NCBI GenBank assembly: GCA_966128725.1
Contig: CBHYLN010000105.1
Coordinates: 1 to 18,026, forward strand
Direction of reading: 5' to 3'
Origin: JAFDZV01 sp966128725
GTDB taxonomy: Bacteria; Bacteroidota; Ignavibacteria; OLB7
Length of the DNA stretch: 18,026 bases
Below, in pieces: positions 1 through 7,439 of the stretch (within the stretch, counting starts at the first letter, position 1; each line of letters starts with the position of its first letter). The notes under the pieces were generated by a model, which was given only the letters and a program-made list of their open reading frames with translations, was not told the DNA's origin and ran no database searches. A program made the position numbers and the translations under genes.

Positions 1-63
1 CCTCCCCGCCCCCACCCACCCACCCCGGCCCCCCCCCCCCCCCGCCCGGCCCCCCCCCCCCCC
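1..63. repeat. C-homopolymer-rich low-complexity tract (probable contig-edge artefact)
   Basis: The first 63 bases are almost entirely C, with uninterrupted runs of 15 C (29-43) and 14 C (50-63) separated by a few G or A. Nothing else in the window resembles it, and composition becomes ordinary from about base 64. A real G-quadruplex-forming tract on the minus strand is possible. The position at the very edge and the abrupt change fit poly-G/poly-C read artefacts assembled into a contig end better. No gene is seen here. Confidence 0.8.
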
Positions 64-124
64 ACGGTACTGACGCAGAAACTGGTCGGCAGCGCTACGG
101 CACGCCGGTTGAAGGCCCGGGAGG

Positions 125-2602
125 TTACTCCATGTCCATCACATCCTGCATCTGCTGCTGATTGCCGGTGCGCGTACGGCGCGACTTGTCGGACGAGCCA
201 AACGCATAGTTGAACGTAAGCGTAAGCGCGCGCGCGTTCCACTTGCGCTCGCTGGTGAGGCTGGTGATCGGATCGATGCGCGTGATCCCGAAGCCCTGAA
301 CATCGAACGGATCGCTCACGCGAAGGCCCACGGTGGCGCGGTCATCGAACAACTTCTGCTGCAACGCAATATCCAGCATCGACATCGCCCGCATGCGCGC
401 ACCCTCAACATCGGCGGCGGGCCGCAGGAAATAGGTGACCTGCAGATCCAGCCCCTTCATCAACGTTGCCGTGGCATTGGCACGGAATGTCCACTGCAGC
501 GCATCGGTGTTGAACGTGGTATCCACGTTGGCCGCGTCGGTCACGGTTTTATAGCCGCTTGCGAACACAAAACCGTTCAACCAGTCGGACACACGCACCG
601 CGGCGGTTACGTCGGCACCGTACGAACGGTTCTCGTCGAAGTTCGTCCAGCTCATGTAGGTAACACCCAGCGAATCCGTGTAGCCGTATCGCCGCATCAC
701 ATCGGTTGTACGCCGATAGTACCCGGTAACCGTCAGCGACCCGAACGGCACGAACTGCGTTGCCGAGAGCTCGTAGGCATCGGTGTATTCCGGCAGCAGA
801 TAGGGGTTGCCCGTGCGCTGCATCGTTGGATCCTGAAGGCTTGGGAACGGGTTCAGCGAATGCGTGCGGGGCCGGTTGATCCGCCTGCTGTAGGTGGCCT
901 TCAGCATGGTGCCCAGATCCGTGCGATAGGTAAGGAATGCGCTCGGGAACAGGCTGAAATAGTCGTTGCGATACGATTGCCCGGTGCCTACCAGCGTGAA
1001 CGTGGTCAGCGCCTGCTCGGCACGCAGACCAACCTGCACCGCGAACGGACCGAACTCCTGGCTGAGCGTGGCGTACGCCGCATGGATCTGCCGATCGTAG
1101 TCGAACGAATTATCGAGCGCCGAATCCGGACGGAACTCGCCAACACCGTAGTCGAACGTCTCGGACGCGAACTCGTTGGTCATCAAGTTCATCTCGCCCT
1201 TGTACCCGGCCTCCAGCTTCGCATCCTGCCACAGCGGGCGTACATAATCGATCTGCGCGGTCAGGTCGCGCCGGTCGGTACCTTCGTCGGTATTCTGCAT
1301 GCCCGGCAACGAATCGGCCGGGGTGCCGTCCAGCAGTTCGTCGCGTTCGGTGTATTCGTTGGCATCGGTGCTGTGATCGGTGGAGAACCGCACCTCCGTG
1401 CTGAGCTCGTGTTTGGTCTGTTCAAGAATCCACTTGTGCCCAAGGCGCAGATCAAACCCGAGATCCCTGTCCTGCTGTGTGCTGCCGCGCTGATACCGGC
1501 GCGTGATCTGCTGCAGGCTGTCGCGTTCGATGTATCGGTTCAGCCCGTCCTCGTTGCGGTTGCGCGCGTTCAGCATCGCCGAAAGCGACAGCGTCTGGTT
1601 GTCGGCAAGCGCGTACTCAACCGTGGTGTTCAGCGAATGCCCGGGCCCGGTGCCCGTGCTGGTTGAGGTCTGCTCCAGATACGGCGCCACGATCGGGAGC
1701 ATCGTATGGCGCTGATAGGAGCCGCTCTGATCGCGGGTATTGAAGTTCAGGCCGTAGTTGGCGAACACATTCCACGGCCCGGCGCCGTAACCGATCGTTC
1801 CACCCACCGTGTAGCTGTTGCTGGTGGCGGCCGAGGCGTTAAAACCGCCGCTGAATCCACGATCGCTGTTCTGCTTCAGCACAATATTGATGATGCCGCC
1901 CATGCCATCCGGATCGTACTTGGCCGATGGGTTGGGGATCACCTCCACACGATCGATCGCATCGGCCGAGAGGCTTCGCAGGAACGTGGCAAGCATCTCG
2001 CTTTTTACCATGGTGGGGCGCCCATTCAACTGCACCACCACATTCTGGCTGCCCTTCAGGCTTACGTTGTCCGAGGCATCCACTTCCACGGCCGGGAGAT
2101 TGCGCAGCACATCGGTCGCGGTTCCACCCGCGGCCACCTTCAGATCGCTTGTCTTATACACTGTGCGGTCGATCTCCACGGTCATGAACTCACGCTGGGC
2201 GCGCACGGTAACCTCATTGCCCATCGACACGTCCTCGTTCATCCGAATGTTGCCGATGGCAACCGTGCCGCCGGGCATCACCGTGATCTTGTTGATCAGG
2301 AATGGACGGAACCCGACAAAGCTCACCTTGGCATAATAGCGGCCCGGCCGCACACCGTTGATGGCGAACGATCCGTCGCGCTCGGTAATGGCGCCGCCCA
2401 CGATCGACGAGTCCTGCGCCGAACGAAGCGTCACCGAAGCCCGCCCAAGCGGGTTGCCGGCGGCACTGTCCACCACGGTTCCGGTAATCGAGCCAACCTG
2501 GCCCGTCGCCGGCCCCTGGCCGCGCATTCCCTGCGCGTATATTGCTCCGCCGGCGGCCATAAATGCCGCAACAGCAAGCGCGAATGCATGTTTTGTGTTC
2601 AT
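125..2602 (-). CDS. TonB-dependent-receptor-like outer-membrane beta-barrel protein (PF14905 type)
   Basis: An 825-residue outer-membrane protein. Residues 1-24 look like a signal peptide ending AIYAQ. Residues 37-121 form a carboxypeptidase-regulatory-like beta-sandwich (GSITGTVVDSAAGNPLGRAS, then DGSFAINGVRPGRYYAKVSFVGF). Residues 125-245 are a TonB-receptor plug, with NLPAVEVD, QLNGRP, and IDRVEVIPNPSAKYDPDGMGGIINIVLK. The rest is a barrel rich in alternating aromatic strands, ending with strand ALTLTFNYAFG and a 24-residue polar tail. Such a tail after the last strand is usual for the OMP_b-brl_3 family (PF14905). I see no clear TonB box, so TonB dependence is inferred; the substrate is unknown. 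The ATG start is chosen because the signal peptide follows directly. The upstream Shine-Dalgarno is weak. It is transcribed divergently from the HEAT-repeat gene and has no SusD partner within the window. Confidence 0.93.
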   Translation of the reverse strand: MNTKHAFALAVAAFMAAGGAIYAQGMRGQGPATGQVGSITGTVVDSAAGNPLGRASVTLRSAQDSSIVGGAITERDGSFAINGVRPGRYYAKVSFVGFRPFLINKITVMPGGTVAIGNIRMNEDVSMGNEVTVRAQREFMTVEIDRTVYKTSDLKVAAGGTATDVLRNLPAVEVDASDNVSLKGSQNVVVQLNGRPTMVKSEMLATFLRSLSADAIDRVEVIPNPSAKYDPDGMGGIINIVLKQNSDRGFSGGFNASAATSNSYTVGGTIGYGAGPWNVFANYGLNFNTRDQSGSYQRHTMLPIVAPYLEQTSTSTGTGPGHSLNTTVEYALADNQTLSLSAMLNARNRNEDGLNRYIERDSLQQITRRYQRGSTQQDRDLGFDLRLGHKWILEQTKHELSTEVRFSTDHSTDANEYTERDELLDGTPADSLPGMQNTDEGTDRRDLTAQIDYVRPLWQDAKLEAGYKGEMNLMTNEFASETFDYGVGEFRPDSALDNSFDYDRQIHAAYATLSQEFGPFAVQVGLRAEQALTTFTLVGTGQSYRNDYFSLFPSAFLTYRTDLGTMLKATYSRRINRPRTHSLNPFPSLQDPTMQRTGNPYLLPEYTDAYELSATQFVPFGSLTVTGYYRRTTDVMRRYGYTDSLGVTYMSWTNFDENRSYGADVTAAVRVSDWLNGFVFASGYKTVTDAANVDTTFNTDALQWTFRANATATLMKGLDLQVTYFLRPAADVEGARMRAMSMLDIALQQKLFDDRATVGLRVSDPFDVQGFGITRIDPITSLTSERKWNARALTLTFNYAFGSSDKSRRTRTGNQQQMQDVMDME

Positions 2603-3310
2603 ACGTTGTCAGCCTGGATCGGCTTGGTGAACCCGCCGTGCCGATGCTCGCCATTACGACGTGCCGGCACCCCGCGAGATTGGGATGATTGATTCGCGGA
2701 TTAAACGCGGATCGTCGCGCGCGCATGTGCGGAAATCGGGCACCAAACCCGGAACCCACAAGATACCGGTTGCAACGACCATCGCGGGCTACTTCCGCGT
2801 GACGATGTGTTGTACATCCATCACGACAATTCGAATACCGTTGGGGTTGATCGGTTCCAGGGTGATCGATCCGCCCAACCACAACCGGAAGCTCCTGGAT
2901 CGGCCAACGCCGTCCGGCACCTTCCAACCGGCGTTGGAGACCGATAATAAGGATCGGTTCCCGGCGCGTGCACGGCAGCAATGTGATGGTGAGAATGCTC
3001 GGGCAACCGGAAACGCGGAATGCCTCGCACATTTCCCGGCATCACGCATGCCTCGGAGCCCGTACCTGCCCTCCTGAAGTGCGATCGGGTGCAAAATCGA
3101 ACGCCATCTGGCCACCGTACGAAATATGACGCGCGCGGCATGTCCCGGCGTCGTAATTTTGCGGTTGTCCCCCACGCATCCCAACCGGCATCACGTGTCC
3201 GCAACGATGACGATGGTGATGGCGCAACGGTGGTTCACACCGGCGCGGCACCCTTGGGATGTGTTCGGTACGTTATTCCCTGTTGTGCAGTGTTATCGAC
3301 TCGCTGATTC
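2603..3310. other. Divergent intergenic region, ~700 bp, no convincing gene
   Basis: This stretch separates two divergent genes and must hold both promoters. On the plus strand a TAATTTTG box at 3154-3161 matches the Bacteroidota -7 element, but no TTTG/TTG lies at the right distance upstream. No CAAAnnTA (the minus-strand equivalent) is present. An imperfect hairpin lies at 2799-2824 (GATGT/ACATC, 5-nt loop, with flanking GTGA/TCAC). The open frames here look random. One minus-strand piece (about 2792-2960) reads as a plausible protein tail and may be a relic of a decayed gene; see findings. Otherwise I see nothing. Confidence 0.5.
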
Positions 3311-5047
3311 ATGGAAGCGCATTATTTCATATTGATTCTCTGGTTGCTGATTCTTGTTGCGCGCCGCTACGGGCCGGGCAGCATGCAAGGCGAGGCACGG
3401 CGTGACCGATCGCTGGACGCGCGGCGGGGTCGCGAGCTTGCGCGCGCTCTGGAGCACACCACCGAGCCGTCGGCCGATCCATCGTTCTTCCAGATCATAC
3501 GCCGGCAGACGCAGGTGCATCCCAACGAGCCGATCATCCACTCGGAATTTCCGCCCATCCCATCGGATGAGGAGGGCGCATTCTATTTCGCCGGCGCGCG
3601 CGACATCTTCGACACTGCCGACCGGGTTCAGGGCCAGTCGTGGCGCGACGTGGTGGCCATTGTGCGCGCGGCAAATCGCGGCTGGGTGAAGGATCCCGCG
3701 GTGGTGGAGGCCGCGATCCGATCGATCGAACCGATCCGCAACATGGACGCAGTACTGGCCGAGCTCATCACCGGCGATGTGTCGCCGCGCGTGTGCGGCC
3801 TGTTCATGGATATGGCGCGCACCAGCCGCAACTACGCGGCGGTGAAATGGGGCATCATCGTCGCCGGCCTGCGGCCGGAGGCCGCCTCGATGCCGGATAT
3901 TCTTCTGCTTGCCCGCCATTCGGAGTTCACGCTGTATGTGTGCCAGATTCTGCTGCGCGAGATCCCGAAGTCGTCGGAGTATCGCGAACATCTGATCGGC
4001 CTGCTTCCGGTTACCGAGGGGTGGGGCGCCTGCCAGACGATCAACTTCGTGCTCCGCAATCTTACCCCGCCGGTGGGGCCGGACATCGCGCAAACCGCCG
4101 TGATCAACGGCATGAACAACGGCGCCGGCGCGCGCGCGCAGATCGCGGCCATCATCGAGGAGTCGATCGACCTGCTCCCGATGCTGGAAACCGCCCGCCA
4201 CGATGCGCTGCTGGCCGAGGCCTTGCTTGAGCTGCTGGGCCAGCTTCTGTGGGAACCGAAACCCTCCGGCATGCTGCATCAAACGCGCGAGGGCTCGGCG
4301 CTGATACGGGGCTATCTGAAGCTGATCGAGTCGCTGCCGACATCGGTCAACAACCTGCATCTGCTGTGGGGGATCGGCTCGCGCCTCAGCGATGCGGATA
4401 TCACCTGGCCGGATCGCGACGATCTGCTTACGTGGACGCGGTCGGTATTCCTGGTGAAGCTATCTCGCGACATCATCGTTGACGCCATTCGCAACGACGA
4501 GCAGCGCCTGGCCGCGCTTCAGCTTGCTGTGGTGCTGGAGATGCACGACATCGTGCCGGTGATCCTGGATGATCTGCGCCGCCACGCCGATCCGGCGAAC
4601 GTGGACGCAGTGGGGCAGCTTGGCGACGAAAGCGCGGTGGCCGCGTTGCTGAGCGTGCTGCCCAGCAGCGAGACCCTTGCCGAACGCGAGGCAACCGAAC
4701 GCATCACCGCCGACGAAGCTCCCGTGGACACCGAAACGATGATGTACGGCGTGGCGGTGCAGCATATCGGCAAGCTGAACAGTCGCCGGGCCATCGAACA
4801 CATCCGCCGCGCCGCGGGCGATCCGCATCCGTTTGTGCGCGCTGCCGCGATGAGCGGGCTGGAGAACATGCAGCGTTGGACGCTGGACAACGACATGAAA
4901 CGCATGGTGCGCGAGGCGTTGGCCGATCCATCGGAAACGGTGCGGGCTGCGGCCGAGCGCGCAGCGGCGCATCACACCCTGCAGGCCAGCATCAACCGCC
5001 GCACGGGCAGCTTCCCGATGGATGTGCTGGGGCTTTCGGCCAACTGA
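3311..5047 (+). CDS. Membrane-anchored HEAT-repeat protein of unknown function
   Basis: A 578-residue protein I cannot assign to a named family. Residues 5-17 (YFILILWLLILVA), followed by RR, form one short hydrophobic N-terminal segment, suggesting a membrane anchor with the bulk in the cytoplasm. Residues 20-95 are polar. From about residue 110 to the end the protein is alpha-helical, with HEAT-like units, clearest at the C-terminus: GQLGDESAVAALLSVL (~435), DPHPFVRAAAMSGLENM (~502) and DPSETVRAAAERAAAHH (~538). Asp-Pro followed by VRxAA is characteristic of HEAT repeats. These domains usually bind proteins, so a scaffold role is likely but unproven. The ATG is the first in frame and precedes the anchor directly; no Shine-Dalgarno is visible. 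The DUF1992 gene follows 125 bp downstream with a hairpin between. Confidence 0.85.
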   Translation: MEAHYFILILWLLILVARRYGPGSMQGEARRDRSLDARRGRELARALEHTTEPSADPSFFQIIRRQTQVHPNEPIIHSEFPPIPSDEEGAFYFAGARDIFDTADRVQGQSWRDVVAIVRAANRGWVKDPAVVEAAIRSIEPIRNMDAVLAELITGDVSPRVCGLFMDMARTSRNYAAVKWGIIVAGLRPEAASMPDILLLARHSEFTLYVCQILLREIPKSSEYREHLIGLLPVTEGWGACQTINFVLRNLTPPVGPDIAQTAVINGMNNGAGARAQIAAIIEESIDLLPMLETARHDALLAEALLELLGQLLWEPKPSGMLHQTREGSALIRGYLKLIESLPTSVNNLHLLWGIGSRLSDADITWPDRDDLLTWTRSVFLVKLSRDIIVDAIRNDEQRLAALQLAVVLEMHDIVPVILDDLRRHADPANVDAVGQLGDESAVAALLSVLPSSETLAEREATERITADEAPVDTETMMYGVAVQHIGKLNSRRAIEHIRRAAGDPHPFVRAAAMSGLENMQRWTLDNDMKRMVREALADPSETVRAAAERAAAHHTLQASINRRTGSFPMDVLGLSAN

Positions 5048-5091
5048 CGGGCGGCCCCCAAGTGCCGAGGGGACCGGTTGCCAACAGTTAC

Positions 5092-5122
5092 CGGTACGGG
5101 CGCAACCAACCAGCCCGTACCG
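5092..5122 (+). terminator. Hairpin between the HEAT-repeat and DUF1992 genes
   Basis: A perfect 10-bp stem (CGGTACGGGC at 5092-5101 with GCCCGTACCG at 5113-5122) and an 11-nt loop lie 45 bp after the HEAT-gene stop. No T-tract follows, so it is not a classical intrinsic terminator. It could end or attenuate transcription, protect the 3' end of the upstream message, or be a protein-binding palindrome. GGTTG at 5086-5090 could instead pair with CAACC in the loop. Confidence 0.5.
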
Positions 5123-5156
5123 CGAACGAAGCGAGAACGACAAGCGCGTAATCGCC

Positions 5157-5164
5157 AGAAGGAG
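5157..5164 (+). promoter_or_regulatory. Strong Shine-Dalgarno for the DUF1992 gene
   Basis: AGAAGGAG lies 8 nt before the ATG at 5173. It is notable because most genes in this window have no clear Shine-Dalgarno, as is common in Bacteroidota, and it fixes the start codon firmly. Confidence 0.8.
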
Positions 5165-5172
5165 CACACACC

Positions 5173-5484
5173 ATGGAACGGCACATCGAACAGCAGATTC
5201 GCGAGGCAATGGCGCAGGGGAAATTCGACAATCTCCCCGGCAAGGGGCAGCCGCTGCGGATCGACACCGGCGAGGGCATCCCCGCCGAGCTACGCATGGG
5301 ATACACGGTGCTGAAAAACGCCGGATATCTGCCTGTTGAGGCTGAATGGCTGAAGGAAATCGAGGATTTGCGCGAACGGGCGCAACGTTGCACCAACGAG
5401 CACGAACGCTCGGCCCTGTTGAAGGCGATCCGGGAGCGACAGTTGAAGGTGGCAATGGTGCTGGAACGGTCTCGGAGCCGCTGA
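5173..5484 (+). CDS. DUF1992 / DnaJ-homologue-subfamily-C-member-28 conserved-domain protein
   Basis: A 103-residue cytoplasmic protein. Residues 1-75 carry the hallmark of the DnaJC28 conserved domain (PF09350, formerly DUF1992): MERHIEQQIREAMAQGKFDN, then LPGKGQPL, then PAELRMGYTVLKNAGYLPVEAEWLKEIEDL. There is no J domain, as in most bacterial members, and the molecular function is unknown. The start is set by AGAAGGAG 8 nt upstream. The last nine codons (VLERSRSR and the TGA) lie inside a 35-bp sequence repeated exactly at 7440-7474, so the native C-terminus may have been replaced or extended by repeat DNA. The next gene converges from the other strand with an 85-bp gap. Confidence 0.9.
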   Translation: MERHIEQQIREAMAQGKFDNLPGKGQPLRIDTGEGIPAELRMGYTVLKNAGYLPVEAEWLKEIEDLRERAQRCTNEHERSALLKAIRERQLKVAMVLERSRSR

Positions 5485-5492
5485 CGCCGACC
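5458..5492 (+). repeat. 35-bp direct repeat, copy 1 (at the 3' end of the DUF1992 gene)
   Basis: All 35 bases, starting GTGCTGGAACGGTCTCGG and ending CTGACGCCGACC, are identical to 7440-7474. This copy covers the last nine codons of the DUF1992 gene and 8 bases beyond its stop. Past the exact match, weak similarity continues with gaps: GGTCCGCGAGGCCTAACCC here against GGATCCGAGGTCTAGAACCC at copy 2. Confidence 0.95.
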
Positions 5493-5569
5493 GGTCCGCG
5501 AGGCCTAACCCGAGCTCTCCACAAGAACCGGCGAACCGCTCATCACCTGCGCCAGCATGCTTCCCCGGG

Positions 5570-6103
5570 TTACCAGAGCATCCAGGCTAAACAGCCGTAC
5601 CCAACCTGGCTGCACTGGCTGGAAGGGGCCTGGTCAGGTTCCAGCAGTCGGCAAATGCCGCCGGTCAGCGTTCCGGTTGGGGGCTTCTCGTTGCCATACC
5701 AATACACGGTGCAATGGCACACGTCCTCGCAGGGCGCGGGGCCGCCCGTGACAATGCCCTCACGCTGACATTCCGCGCCGAAGTCCGGATCGTCGTCCTC
5801 ATCGCCGCCACCGCCGCCGTATTCGCGACCGCCACTGCCACCACTGCCGTTCCCACCTCCGCCCGAGCCGCCTTCCCACCAGCCCCCGCCCCATCCCCCG
5901 CCCGGGCCGCCGCCCAGTTCGCCGTCGCCAATAGGATCGTCGAAGCCGAAGATAGGCCCGTCGCCCAGCCAGTTGCCGATGTTGCCCTTGCCGGCCCCGA
6001 AGGGCGGCGGGACGGTTTCACCGCGAGCAATCATCGTGCGTGGCAACATGGCACAACATGCCAGGGCCACGCCAATCATGGTTATGATCCGCGTAATCTT
6101 CAT
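5570..6103 (-). CDS. Secreted Gly-rich, acidic, Cys-containing small protein of unknown function
   Basis: A 177-residue protein with no family I recognise. Residues 1-28 look like a signal peptide (MKITRIITMIGVALACCAML, then PRTMIARG). Residues 34-60 contain Gly/Asp/Trp/Phe motifs (GNIGNWLGDGPIFGFDDPIG). Residues 61-100 are more than half Gly with scattered Trp, Ser and Asn. Residues 101-107 are acidic (DEDDDPD). Residues 110-177 hold seven Cys (112, 125, 129, 131, 151, 164, 171), suggesting a disulfide-bonded module. The longer open frame reaches back to 6187, but the ATG at 6103 is preferred because it starts the signal sequence and avoids overlapping the upstream gene. It lies 59 bp after a T9SS-cargo-like gene on the same strand, so co-expression is likely. 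A role at the cell surface or in the matrix is inferred only. Confidence 0.72.
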   Translation of the reverse strand: MKITRIITMIGVALACCAMLPRTMIARGETVPPPFGAGKGNIGNWLGDGPIFGFDDPIGDGELGGGPGGGWGGGWWEGGSGGGGNGSGGSGGREYGGGGGDEDDDPDFGAECQREGIVTGGPAPCEDVCHCTVYWYGNEKPPTGTLTGGICRLLEPDQAPSSQCSQVGYGCLAWMLW

Positions 6104-6162
6104 TGTGCGTTTTAGATAGTGTGAATCGTGATGTGAGGTACGAGCCGCGATCCGGATTGCGG

Positions 6163-7263
6163 TTATTGGGTGATGGCAACCTTGCATGTTGCCACGATGC
6201 GACCCTCTTCCTCCAGCGCCACGAAGTACGCGCCGCTGCTCAGGAACCGATAACTGGCCGCGCGGGTGCCGGCCGCCGCCGAGGTAGCGTACGGGTAGGC
6301 GATCACATTGCCATCCTGATCGTAGATCACCAGCCGTGTGCCGCCGGCACCGCCGGAGAAGCTGATGCGGATTTCGGATTGGTTGACCGTTTCCACGCGC
6401 AGCGTACTGGCTGGATCCTCGTGACCGGTCAGGTCCTCGGCCGGACGTTTGCCCAGCACATGGCTGTAGCGCATCAGGTACTCCTGCGATCGGTTCAGGA
6501 TTTTCGACCGGCCGACCGTAAAATCATCGCGACGCGTGAAATGAAATTGCCCGGGGCCCTGCGCTTCAACCCGGACGCCCATGAACATGGAGTCGCCGAT
6601 GATGCTTGTGGGCACAACGAACCGCACCACGGCGATGATGGGCTGTGTTGCGTAGATCGTCGGCGGGCCGGGCTGCGGGCTGGGCATGATGGTCATGCTG
6701 TCCAGCAGGGCAACGGTCTGTGTGTCCGATGCGCGTACCAGCCACACGGAGTAGCGGAGGGTATCCAACGCCCGGTAATTGTTGGGGCCTTGCTGGCGCG
6801 TCAACGGATTGATCCACCACATCTCGCGGTAGAAGCTGACGGTGTCGCCCACGGTAACCGGGAAGTTGTCGGTACGGCTGTTGAAGCTGAGATAGGCGGC
6901 CTCCGCGTTCACCACGCGTTTATCCTTCCAGTGGAGCAGGCGGATGCGGTTGCCGTTGACCTTTGGCTCGGTGAACAGATAGGAGACGCGGCTGGTGGAA
7001 TCGTAGGACATGGTAAAGAAATACGATGCCGACGCGCGCTCGTCGCCAATCGGCGCCAACCGATTGCCGTCGGAGTATCGAAAGATCCACACGCTGTCCT
7101 GAATGTGAATCCAGAGATCGGGGCGTTCCCACGGCTCCGGCACCGGCTGGCCGGGGACGCCGTGTTCGGGTTGCGGCTGCGCCTGTGCGTCCGGGCTGGG
7201 GAACACGACGAGCAGCACGGCAAGGCATAACAGGCCCAGAATATTGCGGTGTGTGGTTGTCAT
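6163..7263 (-). CDS. Secreted protein with a T9SS-type C-terminal sorting domain
   Basis: A 366-residue protein from the ATG at 7263. In-frame ATGs at 7275 and 7287 would add 4 or 8 residues. I prefer 7263 because MTTTHRN followed by a Leu/Val-rich core and PDAQA is a typical signal peptide. The middle (~30-280) is beta-rich with no recognised domain. The last ~80 residues resemble a T9SS type A sorting domain: TLRVETVNQSEIRISFSG, then TRLVIYDQDGNVIAYP, then YRFLSSGAYFVALEEEGR and a final IVATCKVAITQ. This domain would target the protein through the SprA channel, whose gene is in this window, to the cell surface. It is the first gene of a probable operon with the Gly-rich gene 59 bp downstream, and the operon is bounded by 35-bp direct repeats. 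Confidence 0.8.
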   Translation of the reverse strand: MTTTHRNILGLLCLAVLLVVFPSPDAQAQPQPEHGVPGQPVPEPWERPDLWIHIQDSVWIFRYSDGNRLAPIGDERASASYFFTMSYDSTSRVSYLFTEPKVNGNRIRLLHWKDKRVVNAEAAYLSFNSRTDNFPVTVGDTVSFYREMWWINPLTRQQGPNNYRALDTLRYSVWLVRASDTQTVALLDSMTIMPSPQPGPPTIYATQPIIAVVRFVVPTSIIGDSMFMGVRVEAQGPGQFHFTRRDDFTVGRSKILNRSQEYLMRYSHVLGKRPAEDLTGHEDPASTLRVETVNQSEIRISFSGGAGGTRLVIYDQDGNVIAYPYATSAAAGTRAASYRFLSSGAYFVALEEEGRIVATCKVAITQ

Positions 7264-7309
7264 GGCGAATATCATGGCTACAATCATCGCCCAATGTTGA
7301 GAATGTCAA

Positions 7310-7330
7310 TTGTATACTAAAAGCATACAA
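7310..7330. promoter_or_regulatory. Inverted repeat TTGTAT-N9-ATACAA at the T9SS-cargo gene promoter
   Basis: TTGTAT at 7310-7315 and ATACAA at 7325-7330 are perfect inverted 6-mers around a 9-nt AT-rich spacer. They overlap the predicted promoter and start site of the minus-strand operon and lie 47 bp upstream of the preferred ATG. This is the geometry of a dimeric repressor or activator site, but no regulator gene is adjacent. This patch is clearly AT-richer than its surroundings. Confidence 0.4.
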
Positions 7331-7360
7331 AAACTACAACAATTGGCAACGCGATGCAAG
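7328..7360 (-). promoter_or_regulatory. Near-consensus Bacteroidota promoter for the secreted-protein operon
   Basis: Read on the minus strand, CTTG (7360-7357), 20 nt, then TAGTTTTTG (7336-7328). This matches the TTTG-N20-TAnnTTTG pattern seen twice elsewhere in the window except for one extra base inside the -7 box and C for T in the -33 box. It lies about 65 bp upstream of the ATG at 7263. A sigma70-like alternative (TTGTAG-N17-TATACA) overlaps it. Confidence 0.45.
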
Positions 7361-7439
7361 CCTTGGCGGGGCACATGCTTGTGTACCCCTTCTCCCGGGT
7401 ACCGCTCCATCTCCCACGGCTGACTCCCGCAGATGAAGC

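Noticed and set aside
3154..3161. TAATTTTG as promoter of the HEAT-repeat gene
   Set aside because: The -7 box fits, but no TTTG or TTG lies 17-23 nt upstream, and it would leave a ~145-nt leader; not claimed as a promoter.
3293..4360. 355-codon minus-strand open frame antisense to the HEAT-repeat gene
   Set aside because: The forward frame gives coherent HEAT repeats; the antisense product is Arg/His/Gln-rich with no fold signature.
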